Origin: Humulus lupulus
Lineage: Eukaryota > Streptophyta > Magnoliopsida > Rosales > Cannabaceae
DNA length: 64,000 nt
Reading direction: 5' to 3'
Assembly (NCBI RefSeq): GCF_963169125.1
Contig: NC_084798.1
Location: 173,505,980-173,569,979, forward strand
Each line of letters starts with the position of its first letter. Position 1 is the stretch's first letter. Shown one piece after another: positions 1-11,960 of the stretch. The translations under genes were made by a program, and so were the position numbers. The notes beneath the pieces were generated by a model. That model saw only the letters and a program-made list of their open reading frames with translations. It ran no database searches and was not told the DNA's origin.

Positions 1-404
1 ACTAAGTTGCGAGAGGCATTAGGAAAATAAGGTTTTATAGCCAACTTACAAAATTTGCTACAATTTTGATTGGTTTCCTGCACTGAATTGTGATTTCTGA
101 ACAAATCAATTGGGATATTTACTAGAATAGGCAAAATGCATGACTAAATAAATTGGGATAGAGTATTTGGTTGTATGTTTTTCATTAGGAATATATGGTA
201 GTGACAATAAGCTTTTGAGCATGGTTTGTGAACGGGGTAAATTGCTTGACTCGGTTTGTAATAGGTACTTAATTTTGGACGAGTTAGTTGTAAATTGTTT
301 GTCTAATTTTTTGTAATAGGTATTTAGTTTTGGACTGTCAAATTGTAAATTACTTGTCTCAGGTCTTGCTGAATATTTTTACAAGTAGTATTATTACAAG
401 AAAA
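1..404. other. MULE interior upstream of the Ulp1 gene; no gene seen
   Basis: AT-rich sequence. Two related stretches around 210-290 and 290-360 repeat the pattern 'taataggtactta-attttggac' followed by 'gtaaatt', suggesting a short degenerate tandem repeat. No terminal repeat or ORF is recognisable. Confidence 0.4.
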
Positions 405-3400
405 ATGGTGTCTGGATGTTCAAGCACTTCATTAGTGGCATCTCCTAAAAAACAATCAATAAAAGAAGTAACAGAAAAGTCTCCAATGACATCGGCCTCT
501 CCTCCAACTCAAGCAATAGAAGAAGCAATTAGAAAGTCTCCATAGAAATCATCTTCTCTTCCAATACATGCAATAGAAGAGACAAATGAAAAATATTCAT
601 TGAAACCATCACTGCTATTGTCTAAGGTATATAAATAAATAATAGAATGATATCATTGTTGGAAGTAAGAATAATAATATAATTGATTCATAATGTTATA
701 ATTTTACAGGTGAAATCTTTAGACATACCATCACTAAGACCGACATTGATGGAGAATGAGTATTTTACAAGTCGTGTATCTGTAGCCTACAGGATATAAG
801 TGTTGAGGAATATACGATCACTACATTGTTATGAAGATTTGGAAGCATTCGCAGCTTCTTGTTTTGGTCATCTTCTTAAACTAATCGATCTAGCGAAGAG
901 TAGTGGACAGTTGATACATTTTCTTTTACAGAGGCGGGTACAAACTAATAAAGAAAATGAGTTATGGTTTGATATTGATAGTCAGCTTGTTAGGTTTTCA
1001 ATGCACGAGTTTGCATTGATTAGTGGATTTAATTGCGAGAAATCCAATGACCCAAACTTGAGTGGTCTAAGAAAGGGTAATAGGCTTAAAAAAGAGTATT
1101 TTAGGGACGTGGAAGGACACATTACTCTTAAAGATTTGGAAACTATGTTTGTGGATATGAGTGAAGAAAATCTAGCAGGGGAGTTGAAAAAATAAAAGAA
1201 ATATATAAAGAAAAATCACGATCATTTGAGACTTGCTTTGCTTTATTGTTTCGAAGGAGTAGTGCTTGCACATGAGCTTGCACAGCCTATGGGGGAGGAA
1301 AACATGGGTATTATTGAGGACTTGGATGTCTTTAACAAATATCCATGGGGTAGATTATGTTATAATCTCACATTAGATAGTTTGAAGATGAATTTGAAGA
1401 AAAATTCTGTTAAGTACCAAAATAAGGTTGGTGGGAAAAAAAAGCAAAGAATCATACAAATTATATGGTTTTCCTTATATTTTTCAGGTTAGTTGTTTAA
1501 TATATTTGAATTTCATATGTGAATGAATTTAAACATCAGTATCTTGTCTTTAGTTTGTCTAATTTATCTCTTTTGATTTTTGGTTTTTTAGGTTTGGATT
1601 TATGAAGCAATATTTTTACTTGGAAATTTATTTGCAAACCGAAAAGAAGGAAATGCGACTCCTCATTGCTAACATTGGGAAGCAAAAGAGCCCGAATACA
1701 AAGAGATTAGTCAGACATTGAAGCTTACTCATGGAAAAGTAAGTCAAAATTATCATTTTGGTGATGTGTGAATTTGATTTTAATATGGGTAAGGTAAATT
1801 TAAGTCGTTATATGTTTGTTTGACAAATTGACGTACATAATATCCTCCATGCTTCTGAGTTAGAGAAGTGCCAACCATACATGAAGGATTTTGAGTTATT
1901 GAATGATAAAGTCGTTGACTTGATTGATACCTTTGTTAAAAAACATAAGGTTTGTAGTCCTGTTTTGAGTGTATACAATAAGGAAGAAGAGAAGATTGAT
2001 GTTTCAGATGATAAAAAAATGTGCCCTTCAGCTTCAAATGTCAATCCAAATCAGAATTCGGGCAATGTGATAAAGTTATGGGTTGATTTGGAGAAGAAAA
2101 TGAACACTCGTTTTGATGAGCTGATGAAGCGATAAGGTGAAATGGACTCCAGATTGGACTTGGTGTTATCAATGATGGTTCGTAGTTTTGGTTGTAAATC
2201 TAATCAACCTGAGTTTGAGTTTGAGGCTAAACATAATGGCATAAAAGTTGATGGTGGTGAGTGCAGAGATGCGTATAGCTATGTCACTCCACCTACTTTT
2301 AATGGCGATGATGTCGTTTGCAATAACGAAAATGAAGTTGAGGTCACATCTCCTCATCCTAGGCCAATGAGAAAAAGGAAACGTGCTCCTGCCCTGATGA
2401 CACCATATACAGACCCAAATTTAGAAAAGGTGAAGGGTTCAAAGTTGATCCATTTTGCAAGATTGACGAGCACAAGGAAGATGCTTTTATGAAGTGGTTA
2501 AATGAGAACAACACAAGGTACTTTAATTTATTATTTTTCCTTGCATTATGATTGTCTTTACAGGCCTAACCCAATCTAAAAATTGATGTGTGCAGCATGT
2601 TAATTAACTGTGGAACTGGCAGCTACCAAAGGAAATACTTCAAATAGTTATTTACCCCAACAACATGGTTGTCTACTGATGTTAGTATAATTTTCTTTTA
2701 ATTTTACTTGTTCAAATATTATAAATGAAAGTATGCTTATGCTACCCTTTATAATGATATTACTAATGTATCATATAGATGAGGCTTTATGGGGCATGAG
2801 AAAAAGGTCACAAAAGTATCATGGCCTCTTTGATCAGAATGTCGCCATTCTTGATGAATTCTTTTCACAGTGGCTTTGCAGACATTGGGAGAAGTTAATT
2901 TAGGTAACAATTACAAGGAGTTTGTATTTGATGATGTTTTTATTAAGTATGTTAATGGTTAGAAACCACTTAGAGGAAAGGTTTGGGAGAATGTTCACAC
3001 ACTTTACACACCACTAAATATTGAAGGCAAACATTGGGTGTCTTTGGCAGTCAAGTTGGAGAAGTGGGAGATTGTAGTGTTTGGTAGTAATATAAACCTC
3101 CCACCTGATCAAAAATTGGCGAAACACTTGGAGCCTTTCCGGTGCATGCTACCGTACTTGCTTCATCAAAGTGGTAAGTTTATGGGCCGTCTTCACAAAA
3201 TTCCTGAGCCATTTACATGACGAAGGTTGTGTGACATTCCTCAAGACCAATCCAGGTACTTACTCTGAACATTTGTATGTGGTTTGATTAATTTTGAACG
3301 AGTTATATAATTGTAATTGCTTTATGCAGCGGAGATTGTGGAATATTTGCCATCAAGCATATCGAGTTCGACATGTGTGGGCTAAACATGAATTATGTTC

Positions 3401-3470
3401 ACAATGAAAATATTGACTTCTTTCGAAGAAAAAAAATGTCATGTGAAATCTAGAATAGAGATTGGGATCC
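405..3470 (+). pseudogene. Decayed DUF1985-Ulp1 (C48 cysteine protease) gene of the MULE
   Basis: Several exons in shifting frames. 405-600 encodes a Ser/Lys/Glu-rich N-terminus with a roughly 20-residue repeat. 800-1490 matches the plant DUF1985 module (for example FALISGFNCE and KYPWGRLCYNLTLDSL). A frameshift at the A-run near 1436 is followed by LYGFPYIFQ, an intron of about 100 bp, and VWIYEAI. 2140-2515 is a charged linker. 2780-3430 is the Ulp1-type catalytic region: the His motif GKHWVSLAV at about 3030 and the Cys motif GDCGIFAIKH at about 3330-3360 after an intron. Where the family has the catalytic Asp (VFDSN type), codon 3083-3085 reads GGT (Gly). Several in-frame stops occur. Ulp1 proteases cleave SUMO or SUMO precursors; in MULEs their role is unknown. 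This copy is a pseudogene. Confidence 0.8.
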
Positions 3471-3504
3471 ATAGTAAAGGAAAATATGGAATAGTATTTT
3501 GTTT

Positions 3505-3523
3505 CACTACAACAAATTTGATA
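3505..3523 (+). repeat. CACTA left terminal inverted repeat
   Basis: CACTACAACAAA is shared exactly with the right end; similarity then fades. TTT target duplication immediately left. Confidence 0.93.
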
Positions 3524-3690
3524 TACAATGACTCCCTACAATGTCTTACACCATTGGTGTAAGACATTAAAACTTATCAGGGATTTTAAATGTCTTGTGG
3601 TGGGAGACATTGAAAGTTTTTATTAATGGCTACAATTGGAAGACATTAAAAATGGTGGAAGACGTTGAAAATGTGCTGGAAGTGTAGCCA

Positions 3691-3766
3691 GGGGACATCC
3701 AACGTCTCCCACTGTAAGACGTGGGACACGTGGCACGTCTCCCAGTGGGAGACGTTGGATGTCCCC
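3691..3766. repeat. Perfect 23-bp inverted repeat in the CACTA left subterminal region
   Basis: Arms 3691-3713 and 3744-3766 are exact reverse complements, with a 30-nt spacer that itself holds ACGTGG/ACGTCT motifs. The arms contain the ACGTCTCCC subterminal motif also found at the right end. Confidence 0.9.
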
Positions 3767-3783
3767 ACTAATATTTAGCCTCT

Positions 3784-5225
3784 CCTTCCTTCCCTCTCAA
3801 GCACACAACGCACAAACCAGAGGCATATTCAAGCGATTTTCTGCGATTTCTAGGCACAAAAGGTAAGCTTTTCTCTCTATTTTCATGATTTTACTTAATT
3901 TTTTTTACAAAAAAATCTTAGGTTATGCATAAAAATGAAGAGTAAATGTGATTTTGTGTTTATTTTACATTATTATGAACTTTTCCCATAGATTGTAGGA
4001 TTTTCTTAGATTTTTCATAGTTAGTTTCTAAGAATTTTTTTAATTTGTTGACAATGTAGAAATTATTTTAATTTTACACATCACATTGTGTAGATTTCAT
4101 TAAATATATATATATATATATGTTTATGATTATTTTTAATTATTATTATCATTTATTTTGAAATTTAGCTATATTTGTTTATATATTTAATTTTTTTATT
4201 TTAATTCTAGCTATTTTGATTATATATAGTTATGTTAAAATAAATTTATTAAATAATTTTAAAAATATAAATATATGAAAATTTTTATGTTTTTGTTGAT
4301 TATTGAGTTTTTAGGTTATGAAATTTTTTATTGATTTTTTTTTAGGTTATAATTAGTGGCTCATTGGAGTTTTTTTTTATTTGTTTACCAATCATTTACT
4401 TATTAGATATTTAGTGATATTTATTTAGTAATGTTTAACATATTAATTAATTTAATTTTGTAGGTTGTGATTTTGGTGGTGAGATTTTAGAGAGTATTTT
4501 GCATCAAAATTTTTATATCAATCACACATTTGAGGTAATTAATTTTCTAAAATTACAATAATAAGTTATATATTGCTAGATATTTAGTGATATTTTTTTA
4601 TTATTTATTAATTTAATTTTATTGGTTTGTAGATTTAATAGAGAATTCGATTACTACGTGAAGTAATTTTGCTAGCTTTTGGATTATTAATTGCAAGAGA
4701 TACATATATATTCTCTTACTTCTACTTTTAATATCATTAAACAAATGTTAGAGGAGTTTGAATGTCTTAAATATTCATCCATAGTGAAGTAGGTTCTGAG
4801 ATTAAAATTGTGTGCTGGGTGATAACGAAATGTTGAGAACTTGTGTATTTTAGTGAAGTAGGTTCTGAGAAATTTGGTTGTGTGTTGCGGAGCTATAAGG
4901 AAGAAACTTATTGTATGTTGTTTGAATTGTTTGTTTTGCTATTCACATGCAGATGGTTAGGTCACTATTATAGGGGAAATGCTGCCCGATTTTATCTAGG
5001 ATAATAAACAATTAGTTTTATATAGACATCCTATAAGGAAGAAATTTATTGTATGTTGTTTGAATTGTTTGTTTTGCTATTCACATGCAGATGGTTAGGT
5101 CACTATTATAGGGGAATACTGCCGATTTTATTTAGGATAATAAACGATTAGTTTTATATAGACATCCAACTAAATCACGTGCTTATTTAGTGTCGTTTCT
5201 TTTCTTTTTGATAGACATAGGAGAT
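3784..5225. other. CACTA leader region upstream of the TNP2 ATG
   Basis: AT-rich, no coding potential. Contains GTAAGC at about 3862, a plausible first donor, and TAG-ending pyrimidine stretches, so a 5' UTR with introns is likely but not proven. Also holds an (AT)n tract near 4107-4121, two copies of 'gaagtaggttctgaga' about 66 bp apart (4793, 4856), and the 138-bp tandem duplication listed separately. Confidence 0.45.
4894..5168 (+). repeat. 138-bp tandem duplication in the CACTA leader
   Basis: Copy 1 (4894-5031) and copy 2 (5032-5168) both run from 'tataaggaagaaa' to 'tatagacatcc' and differ by only a few substitutions and small indels. It lies just before the TNP2 start and is probably a late local duplication. 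Confidence 0.9.
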
Positions 5226-8088
5226 ATGGATAAACAGTGGATCTCAGCGAATAGGTTATCTGCGGAATATAGGAACGAGGTCGATTTGTTCTTAAGGTTT
5301 TGTTTGGAAAATGTGAAAGACCCAAATTTTACTTATTGTCCATGTCTTAAGTGTGGAAATGTTTAAAAGATGGATCTTAAAAAGATTAAAGAACACTTAT
5401 ATTTCAATGGGATCGACAAGAGTTACACAATTTGGTATTACCATGGGGAGATAACTCCTATTGCTCCAACTCTGCCAAGCAGACAAAAAGGAGTGAGGAG
5501 AAATATAGTAGAGGAGAACTAGGATCCATTAGATGAAATGATTGACAACACACATTTTGGATCAGGAGTAGACCCAAATAAGTTTGAGACACTCCTTAAT
5601 GATGTTGAGAAACCAATTTACCCTGGTTGTACAAGATTTATAAAATTATCTGTGCTTCTTAGGTTGTACAATCTAAAAGCTAAACATGGCTGGAGTGATA
5701 AAAGCATTACTGATTTATTTAGTTTTTTGAAGGAGTTATTGCCCGAAGATAATGAAATTCCAATTTCATTTTATGAGGCAAAGAAGAAGTTATGCTCATT
5801 AGGCATGCAGTTAGAAAAAATTCATGCATGTCCTAATGATTGCATATTATATTGAAACAGCTTTGCAGACGCAAAATCATGTCCTACTTGTGGTGAGTCA
5901 CGATGGCAAAAGAAAAGAAATGGTGATGATGTCAAGGAAGGAGTACCTGCCAAAGTTTTGTGGTACCTTCCGCCAATTCCTCGTTTCATCCGATTGTTTA
6001 GAAATGTCGAACATGCTAAAATTTTGTCGTGGCATGCTAATGAAAGAATAAAGAATGGTAAATTAAGACATCCAGCTGACACCCTAGCTTGGAAGAGAGT
6101 GATTTGAAGTGGCCTTCTTTTGGAAATGAATCTCGTAATATTCGTCTAGGTCTTTCGACTGACGGGTTTAATCCACACGCATCTCTTAGTAGTAAATATA
6201 GTTGTTGGCCTGTTATGCTTGTTATTTAGAATCTACCCTCATGGTTGTGTATGAAGAGAAAGTTTACGCTTTTGACCTTGTTGATCTCCTCTTATAGATG
6301 ACTTGAAAACTTTGTGGGATGAAGGGGTTAAGGTTTATGATGCGTATAGGTAGGAAGAATTTAATCTTAGAGCAGTCTTATTGTGGACAATTAATGAATT
6401 TCCTGCTTATGGAAATTTATCTGGGCTTAGTGTGAAATGATATAAGGCTTGCCCCGTTTGTGAAGAAAAAACATGTTTTGAATACTTGAAACACTCTCGG
6501 AAAATATGTTATATGGGACATAGGAAGTTCTTGCCTAATACGCATAAACTTCAGACTTGGAAGAAGGCATTCAATGGTAAACAAGAGTTTGAGGAGGCTC
6601 CTGAGCCATTGAATGAGATCCAAGTACTTGAGAAGATGAATAATATTGTGTTCAAGTTAGGGAAGCCTAAAGTTCGTACACCTACAAAGATGAAACGTAG
6701 TCATTGTGTTGTAAGGTGATTGATCTGCTTAAGTTACCTAAGTTAAGAGATGAAATTGTTGAGGTATTGTGTGAGTTGGAGAAATATTTCCCGTCGGCAT
6801 TTTTTGATATAATGATCCATCTGACAGTTCATTTGGTTAGAGAACTAAGATATTGTGGTCCCATTTATATAAGATGGATGTATCCATTTGAGCGATATAT
6901 GAAGATTCTTAAGGGGTATGTTAGGAATAGAAGTGGGTCAGAAGGATGCATCGTTGAATGCTATATTACAGAAGAGGCAGTTGAATTTTGTTCTGAATAC
7001 CTGACTGGTGTACAAAGAATTGGGTTAAATGATGTTGAAAATGTTGAGATTCAGAGTCGTCGTGGTAGCGTTGTATGCACAGTAAGTCGAGATATACTAG
7101 ATGAAGCGCATCGTCTTGTGTTGCAAAATATAAATGAAATTCAACCTTATATCGAGTGAGTTATATTCATATAATACATTTAGTTTAAGTTGTGTAATTT
7201 TGTATGTTCAGTTGTTTAACAACATATGTATAATTGAAGGGAACATTTTAATTGGATAAAGACCGAATTTCCATCCAAGTCAAGGAACTCAAAATGATTA
7301 CAAGACAAACATTATCGAACTTTTAGTAGTTGGATAGAACAAAAGGTAAATTGTGTTGATTATGGAATGTTGTCATTAATTGGTAATTACAAGATGACAT
7401 GGTTGGTTGTTTTTAGTGATTTGTTTTTGGTATGTTGATTTAATAGGTTGTGGCAGAATTACAAAACACATCAAATAAGGTTTCAGACATCGCTAAGTGG
7501 ATTTCTCGAGGACCTTCTGTTAATGTCATCAAGTTTTCATCATACATGATTAACGGTACTCTATTTAACACTAGGAAGCGCGATAACAACAGAAACACAC
7601 AAACACAGTGGTGTTAGCCTTGTTGCTAAAACTGTGCAAGTCTCTAGTGCAAAAGATAAAAATCCAGTTGAATGTGATATGAATTTTTATGGAGTAGTTA
7701 ATGAAATTTGGGAGTTAGATTATATCACAACTCGAGTATCTGTTTTCTTTTGTGATTGGGTGAAAAGTGACAGCGACATAATATATGAAGATTTTGGTTT
7801 CACATTAGTTAATCTAAAACGAATTGGGCACAAATCTGACTGATTTATATAGCTTCACAAGCCAAACAAGTATTTTATGTGAATGATCCTTCAAACAACC
7901 AATGGTCAATTGTTCTTCCAACGCAAACAAGATAATTGAACATTAAAGATGATGATTTACATGATATACCTCTCGAAGAAGAACTTATCACATTCACTAC
8001 AATAGAAGATAATCATGAAGTTGATGATGATTGTATTTGTTTCCGTGAAAATGGTGAAGGATTATGGGTTGATGATAATGGGTCTTGA
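5226..8088 (+). pseudogene. TNP2-like CACTA transposase, internally deleted and interrupted
   Basis: Domain order follows plant TNP2-type transposases. MDKQWISANRLS at 5226 opens the transposase-associated N-terminal domain with a CPCLKCGN motif. 5538-5860 gives the region ending KIHACPNDCILY. A shifted frame continues with a CPTCGESRW-type motif at 5888-5914. A zinc-type CPVCEEKTCF follows at about 6450, then the region to LGKPK at 6670. DUF4218 occupies 6700-7159 (LCELEKYFPSAFFDIM, YPFERYMKILKGY), and DUF4216 7630-7850 (FYGVVNEIWELDY). The central catalytic stretch that normally lies between LGKPK and the KVIDLLKLPKL segment is missing: the two are only about 40 bp apart, so roughly 150 residues are lost. 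In-frame stops (for example near 5365 and 6350) and frameshifts also occur. It would bind and cut the element ends if intact. Confidence 0.88.
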
Positions 8089-8238
8089 GGTAATATTTAA
8101 TGAGTTTGATATGTTTATGATATGTGAAATTTTTAGTTTCATATTTTTGTTTCATCTTTAATTCAAATGTTTGTATAACTATTTTTTATGATCATGAGGT
8201 TCCAAAATTGTTATAATAATTATATTTATGTTTTACAG

Positions 8239-11200
8239 ATGGAGGGTGATCATTTTGGTGGTAGTTCTGATGAGGGGGAGCATCGCCCTCATTCTCAGCC
8301 AGTGGAACAAGAACAAAAAACTGTGAGAGGACGTACATGGATGTCTAAAAACACCAAAAAAAGGAATGAAGGACATCTTACACGTGTTGAATACAACGAG
8401 TATGGTCAAATAGTTGGTGAGACTAGAAGCAATGTTTCATCACAACTTGGAGCTATTGTTCGAGCCACTGTGTCCATCAACACTAAAACTTGGAACGATG
8501 TTAGTATGGTAGATAAAAATATAATACGGGATACAGTGAAGGTATGATTTTATTAATTATAATTTATTTAATGTTTTTAAAATATATATTGTTTTGATAA
8601 TATGATTGTTATTACTTTCAAACTTGCAGAAAACTTATGATTTGGACCCCAAACAAAAGAAACAAATGTTGATGGATGCGAGAAAGTGCTTCTGAAATTG
8701 GAAGACTAATCTCACAAGGGTACACGTGTATGACGCTATGAAAAAATTCCCAAATGAGTTCCCGCCAGCTATTCCACTTGGATTTGAGAATGTCATAACT
8801 CCAGATGAATGGTTACAGTTTGTGAACTCAAGATTAACTCCCGAGTGGGGTAGAAAGAGAGAAGAGATGCAAAATTATCGAGCATTGAATAAATACAATC
8901 ACAACCTCTCTAACATATTGAAGAGATGTTAATGGAACAAAGTGGGAAAAGTCTGACTGAACTTGACAGGGCAGACTTGTGGAGCATGGGTCATCAGAAT
9001 GCAAAATGAGAGCTAGTTGGAGAGGCCTTTGAGATTCAAAAAACTATTGTAAGTGTTCATATTTAATAACTTTGATATATCAAATTATATATTAGCTTCT
9101 ATATATAACTTTCTATGAATATTGTTTCACAGGATCATTACCGTAAACTCCAAGCTGAGGGTAAATGGGCACCTGATGACCCTGATGATGTGCTGACGAG
9201 GGCATTGGGCACTCTTGAGCCCCAAGGACGTGTTAGGGCTGGAGGACACGGTGTGTCCCGCACAGTATACTGGAATACTCCAACACTTACCTCAAAGAAA
9301 AATAAATCGAAAGCCTCTTCTTTGAATGATGACATTAGGAAGGAGTTTGAAGAAAGATTTCAAAAACAAGAAGAAGAGTATTGTCAACAAGCACAATGTC
9401 TAGAAGAGCGCCTTCAGCAACAAGATGAGCTCTTGAGAAAATTCATGGCCCAACAGAGTGGGTCGGGATCCAATGTTGGAGTCCCCCCAGCACCACCATC
9501 ATACTATGTGCCCAACCCACCAGTGCCCACTAGCGCATGCATCCTACTATACTCCTGACCCACTAGTGCCTCAAGCAGAAGAACAAATTATTGCACTACA
9601 ACTGCTTTTGCAAGAGGTAATTAAACTTTCTTGAATATTCTGAAACCAAATAAATTTCTTTACTGTTTCAACATGCTTATTTGTATATAATATGCTTCTT
9701 GCGCAAGGCCGAGCATGCCAATTAGCAATTGGTTCGGTTTCAAACGTTGTTGCATTAGGTAAACTCATTGAAAGAGAGGCAGGCAACAACTACCAAGTTA
9801 TGATTACTAGCATTATTAAGCCAACCTGTCCTCTACCTTTTGTATATCCTGATTTGGACATGTACATAGTTGCTCAAGCCATTGGGACGCCAATAGCGTG
9901 GCCTAAGGATTTGGTCATTATATCTGAAGATATATATCATGAGGTGATGCCAAATTTTTACATAATTATCTTTACAATTCTATATTTATTTGTTTGCATT
10001 TTTTTTTAATTGTTGATATTGTTGTATACAGGCTCCCTCTACAAGTAGGACCAGATCACAACGACTAAAAGCTCCATCAACACAACAACCACGAGAAAGA
10101 AGACAACCACAAACTCCTCCAACACAATTGCCCCACACTCCATTGGAACGATTACAAAATATCGTATCTCATTGGGCTGATGACGAGTGTGTTAATCTAG
10201 GCATAGAGTCTGAAGTTTTTGATCAGGATATGTCTCACTATTATATATTTAAGGATGACATACTTTAGTTTGCTCGAAAGGAGAAGATTGGACAAGCAGT
10301 GGTCGTCAGCTATATGAGGTATATATCTCACAAAGTTTGTTCATTTAATTTTCTAATTTGATTTATTCAATCATATAACAATTTGCATATTTTTGTATTA
10401 GGTTCATTTATAGATATGTGGTACAACAAGGTCGCCAAAATAAATTTTTATTTGTCAATCCTAATATTGTAGCCACTCAAGGGAGTTCATTCGACGATCG
10501 TGTTCAAAATCTGTTCAGACGATGCAATGACATAAAATTAAAAGAACAGGTTATGCTTGTCCCTTGGAACCATGGGTAAATTTAAAAAGTTGTCATTTTT
10601 CCGACCCATATCAATACTTTTTTTGTTTAACATTTGAGTTATAATTTTTTGGTTTTTCTTATGCAGTGAACATTGGATGTTGCTTATTTTGGCACCGTAT
10701 GCATATCATGTTTACTGTTGTGATCCGGTGAATTCAAATCTGAATAACCACGAGGAGATTGTATCAGTGATCGTCAGCGCTTTGAATCTTTTTTTCTCTA
10801 TGAACCTTCCTGATGTCGAGATCCCTGATACTCTACGCATTAAGCAACCTTAGGTAAGTAATTACAACTTAAATTTTTTAACTTTTATAATTATTAAGTA
10901 GAATAATATGTATGCATTTTTTAACAAGTTTCAATTTAATAATGAATTACTGATACTTTTGAATAATTAGTATCCACACCAACCGGACAATGTGGCATGT
11001 GGATACTACATAATGAGGATGTTGAAGGATTTGATTGAACATGCGAGTCCCGGACATTACTTGAGAACAGTATTATTAATTAAAATTTACAAATTATTTT
11101 TTAACCCGTATATATAAATGTAATCAAATAATTAATTAATATATTTTACTTTATATTTTTTGTAGCTAACAAATACGTCATATGCAGAGGCACAAATTGA

Positions 11201-11264
11201 TGAGTTGCGACAAGAATGGGCGACATATATGTTACCAATAATCCAAAGTAACCGACCTCGTTGA
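8239..11264 (+). pseudogene. CACTA second gene: Ptta/En/Spm transposase domain plus C-terminal Ulp1-like protease
   Basis: Multi-exon. 8239-8541 (MEGDHFGGSSDEGE start) gives an acidic N-terminus; after an intron, 8630-8930 and 9130-9560 match the Ptta/En/Spm plant transposase family (TRVEYNEYGQ, NEFPPAIPLGFEN, DHYRKLQAEGKW) and end in a Gln/Glu-rich coiled coil (9330-9460) and a Pro-rich tail. 9690-9940 is a module ending IAWPKDLV. 10031-11264 is an Ulp1-type C48 domain: His in EHWMLLIL (about 10670), Asp in CCDPVN (about 10717), Gln and Cys in QPDNVACGYYIM (about 10984-11019), in exons with canonical introns. The catalytic set is kept, but stops (near 8694, 10267 and 10852) and a frameshift near 8920 break the frame. 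Whether the two halves form one transcript is inferred. Confidence 0.82.
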
Positions 11265-11704
11265 TGGTTTTTTTTTTATTTTTTACCTCTTTCTTCACAC
11301 ATAATGCAATATTTGTTAATTTGAATATGTCTAACAAATATTGTATTTGGTTTTTTTATTTTTTACCTCTTTCTTCATACACAATGCAATATTTCAATTT
11401 AATTATGTCTAACAAATATTGTATTTCTTGTATATGTCTAACAAATATTGTATTTCTTGTATATGTCTAACAAATTTTGTGTTTCTTGCATATTTTTATT
11501 TTATTAATTATGTCAATTTAAATTTAAATTAATATTAAATTGATTTCAAATTAATTAATTATTAAATTAATATTAAAATAATTTCAATTTAATTAATTAT
11601 TAAATCAATTTAAATTTAAATTAAAATCATTTCAATTTAATTAATTATTAAATCAAATTTAAATTATATTAATTATAAATTTATTTAATTTATTTTTTTT
11701 AAAT
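11265..11704. repeat. AT-rich region with short tandem repeats, 3' of the CACTA genes
   Basis: Two copies of a roughly 78-bp unit begin at 11272 and 11350 (from 'attttttacctctttcttca'). A 29-bp unit beginning 'atgtctaacaaatattgta' follows at 11405, 11434 and 11463. From 11500 to 11700 comes a simple array of 'tttaattaattattaaat' variants. No gene. Confidence 0.75.
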
Positions 11705-11736
11705 CTCTGAGACTTTCAATGTCTCCCATTGGGAAA

Positions 11737-11831
11737 GGTGGGAGACTTCCCACGTCTCCCAGTGGGAGAGGTTGAAAGTCAATGTTTGTCTTTCAACCTC
11801 TCCCACTGGGAGACGTGGGAAGTCTCCCACC
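11737..11831. repeat. Perfect 42-bp hairpin in the CACTA right subterminal region
   Basis: Arms 11737-11778 and 11790-11831 are exact reverse complements around an 11-nt loop (tcaatgtttgt). Outside them, 11722-11736 and 11832-11846 continue the pairing with a few mismatches, for a stem of about 57 bp. The arms are built from the GGGAGACGT subterminal motif. Confidence 0.95.
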
Positions 11832-11940
11832 TCTCCTAATGGGAGACGTGAGACCTATACCTACAATGACCCCGCCTACAATGTCTTCCCAATTGGGAGA
11901 AATTGTAGACTTTCAATGTCTCCCAAATAAAGTAATAAAA

Positions 11941-11959
11941 CTCATATTTTGTTGTAGTG
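11941..11959 (-). repeat. CACTA right terminal inverted repeat
   Basis: Ends ...TTTTGTTGTAGTG, the inverted form of the left end, followed by the TTT duplication at 11960-11962. Confidence 0.93.
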
Positions 11960-11960
11960 T

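Larger units (their letters stand above)
3505..11959 (+). mobile_element. CACTA (En/Spm) DNA transposon, complete ends
   Basis: Left terminus CACTACAACAAATTTGATAT at 3505; right terminus at 11941-11959 is the inverted form (CACTACAACAAAATATGAG on the minus strand). Both flanks carry TTT (3502-3504 and 11960-11962), the 3-bp duplication expected for CACTA. Subterminal regions hold many GGGAGACGT / ACGTCTCCC motifs, as in CACTA elements where the second protein binds subterminal repeats. It encodes a TNP2-like transposase and a second protein with a Ptta/En/Spm domain and an Ulp1-like C-terminus, both on + and both damaged. Length 8455 bp. It sits in a 72-bp tandem array of the MULE. Confidence 0.93.
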
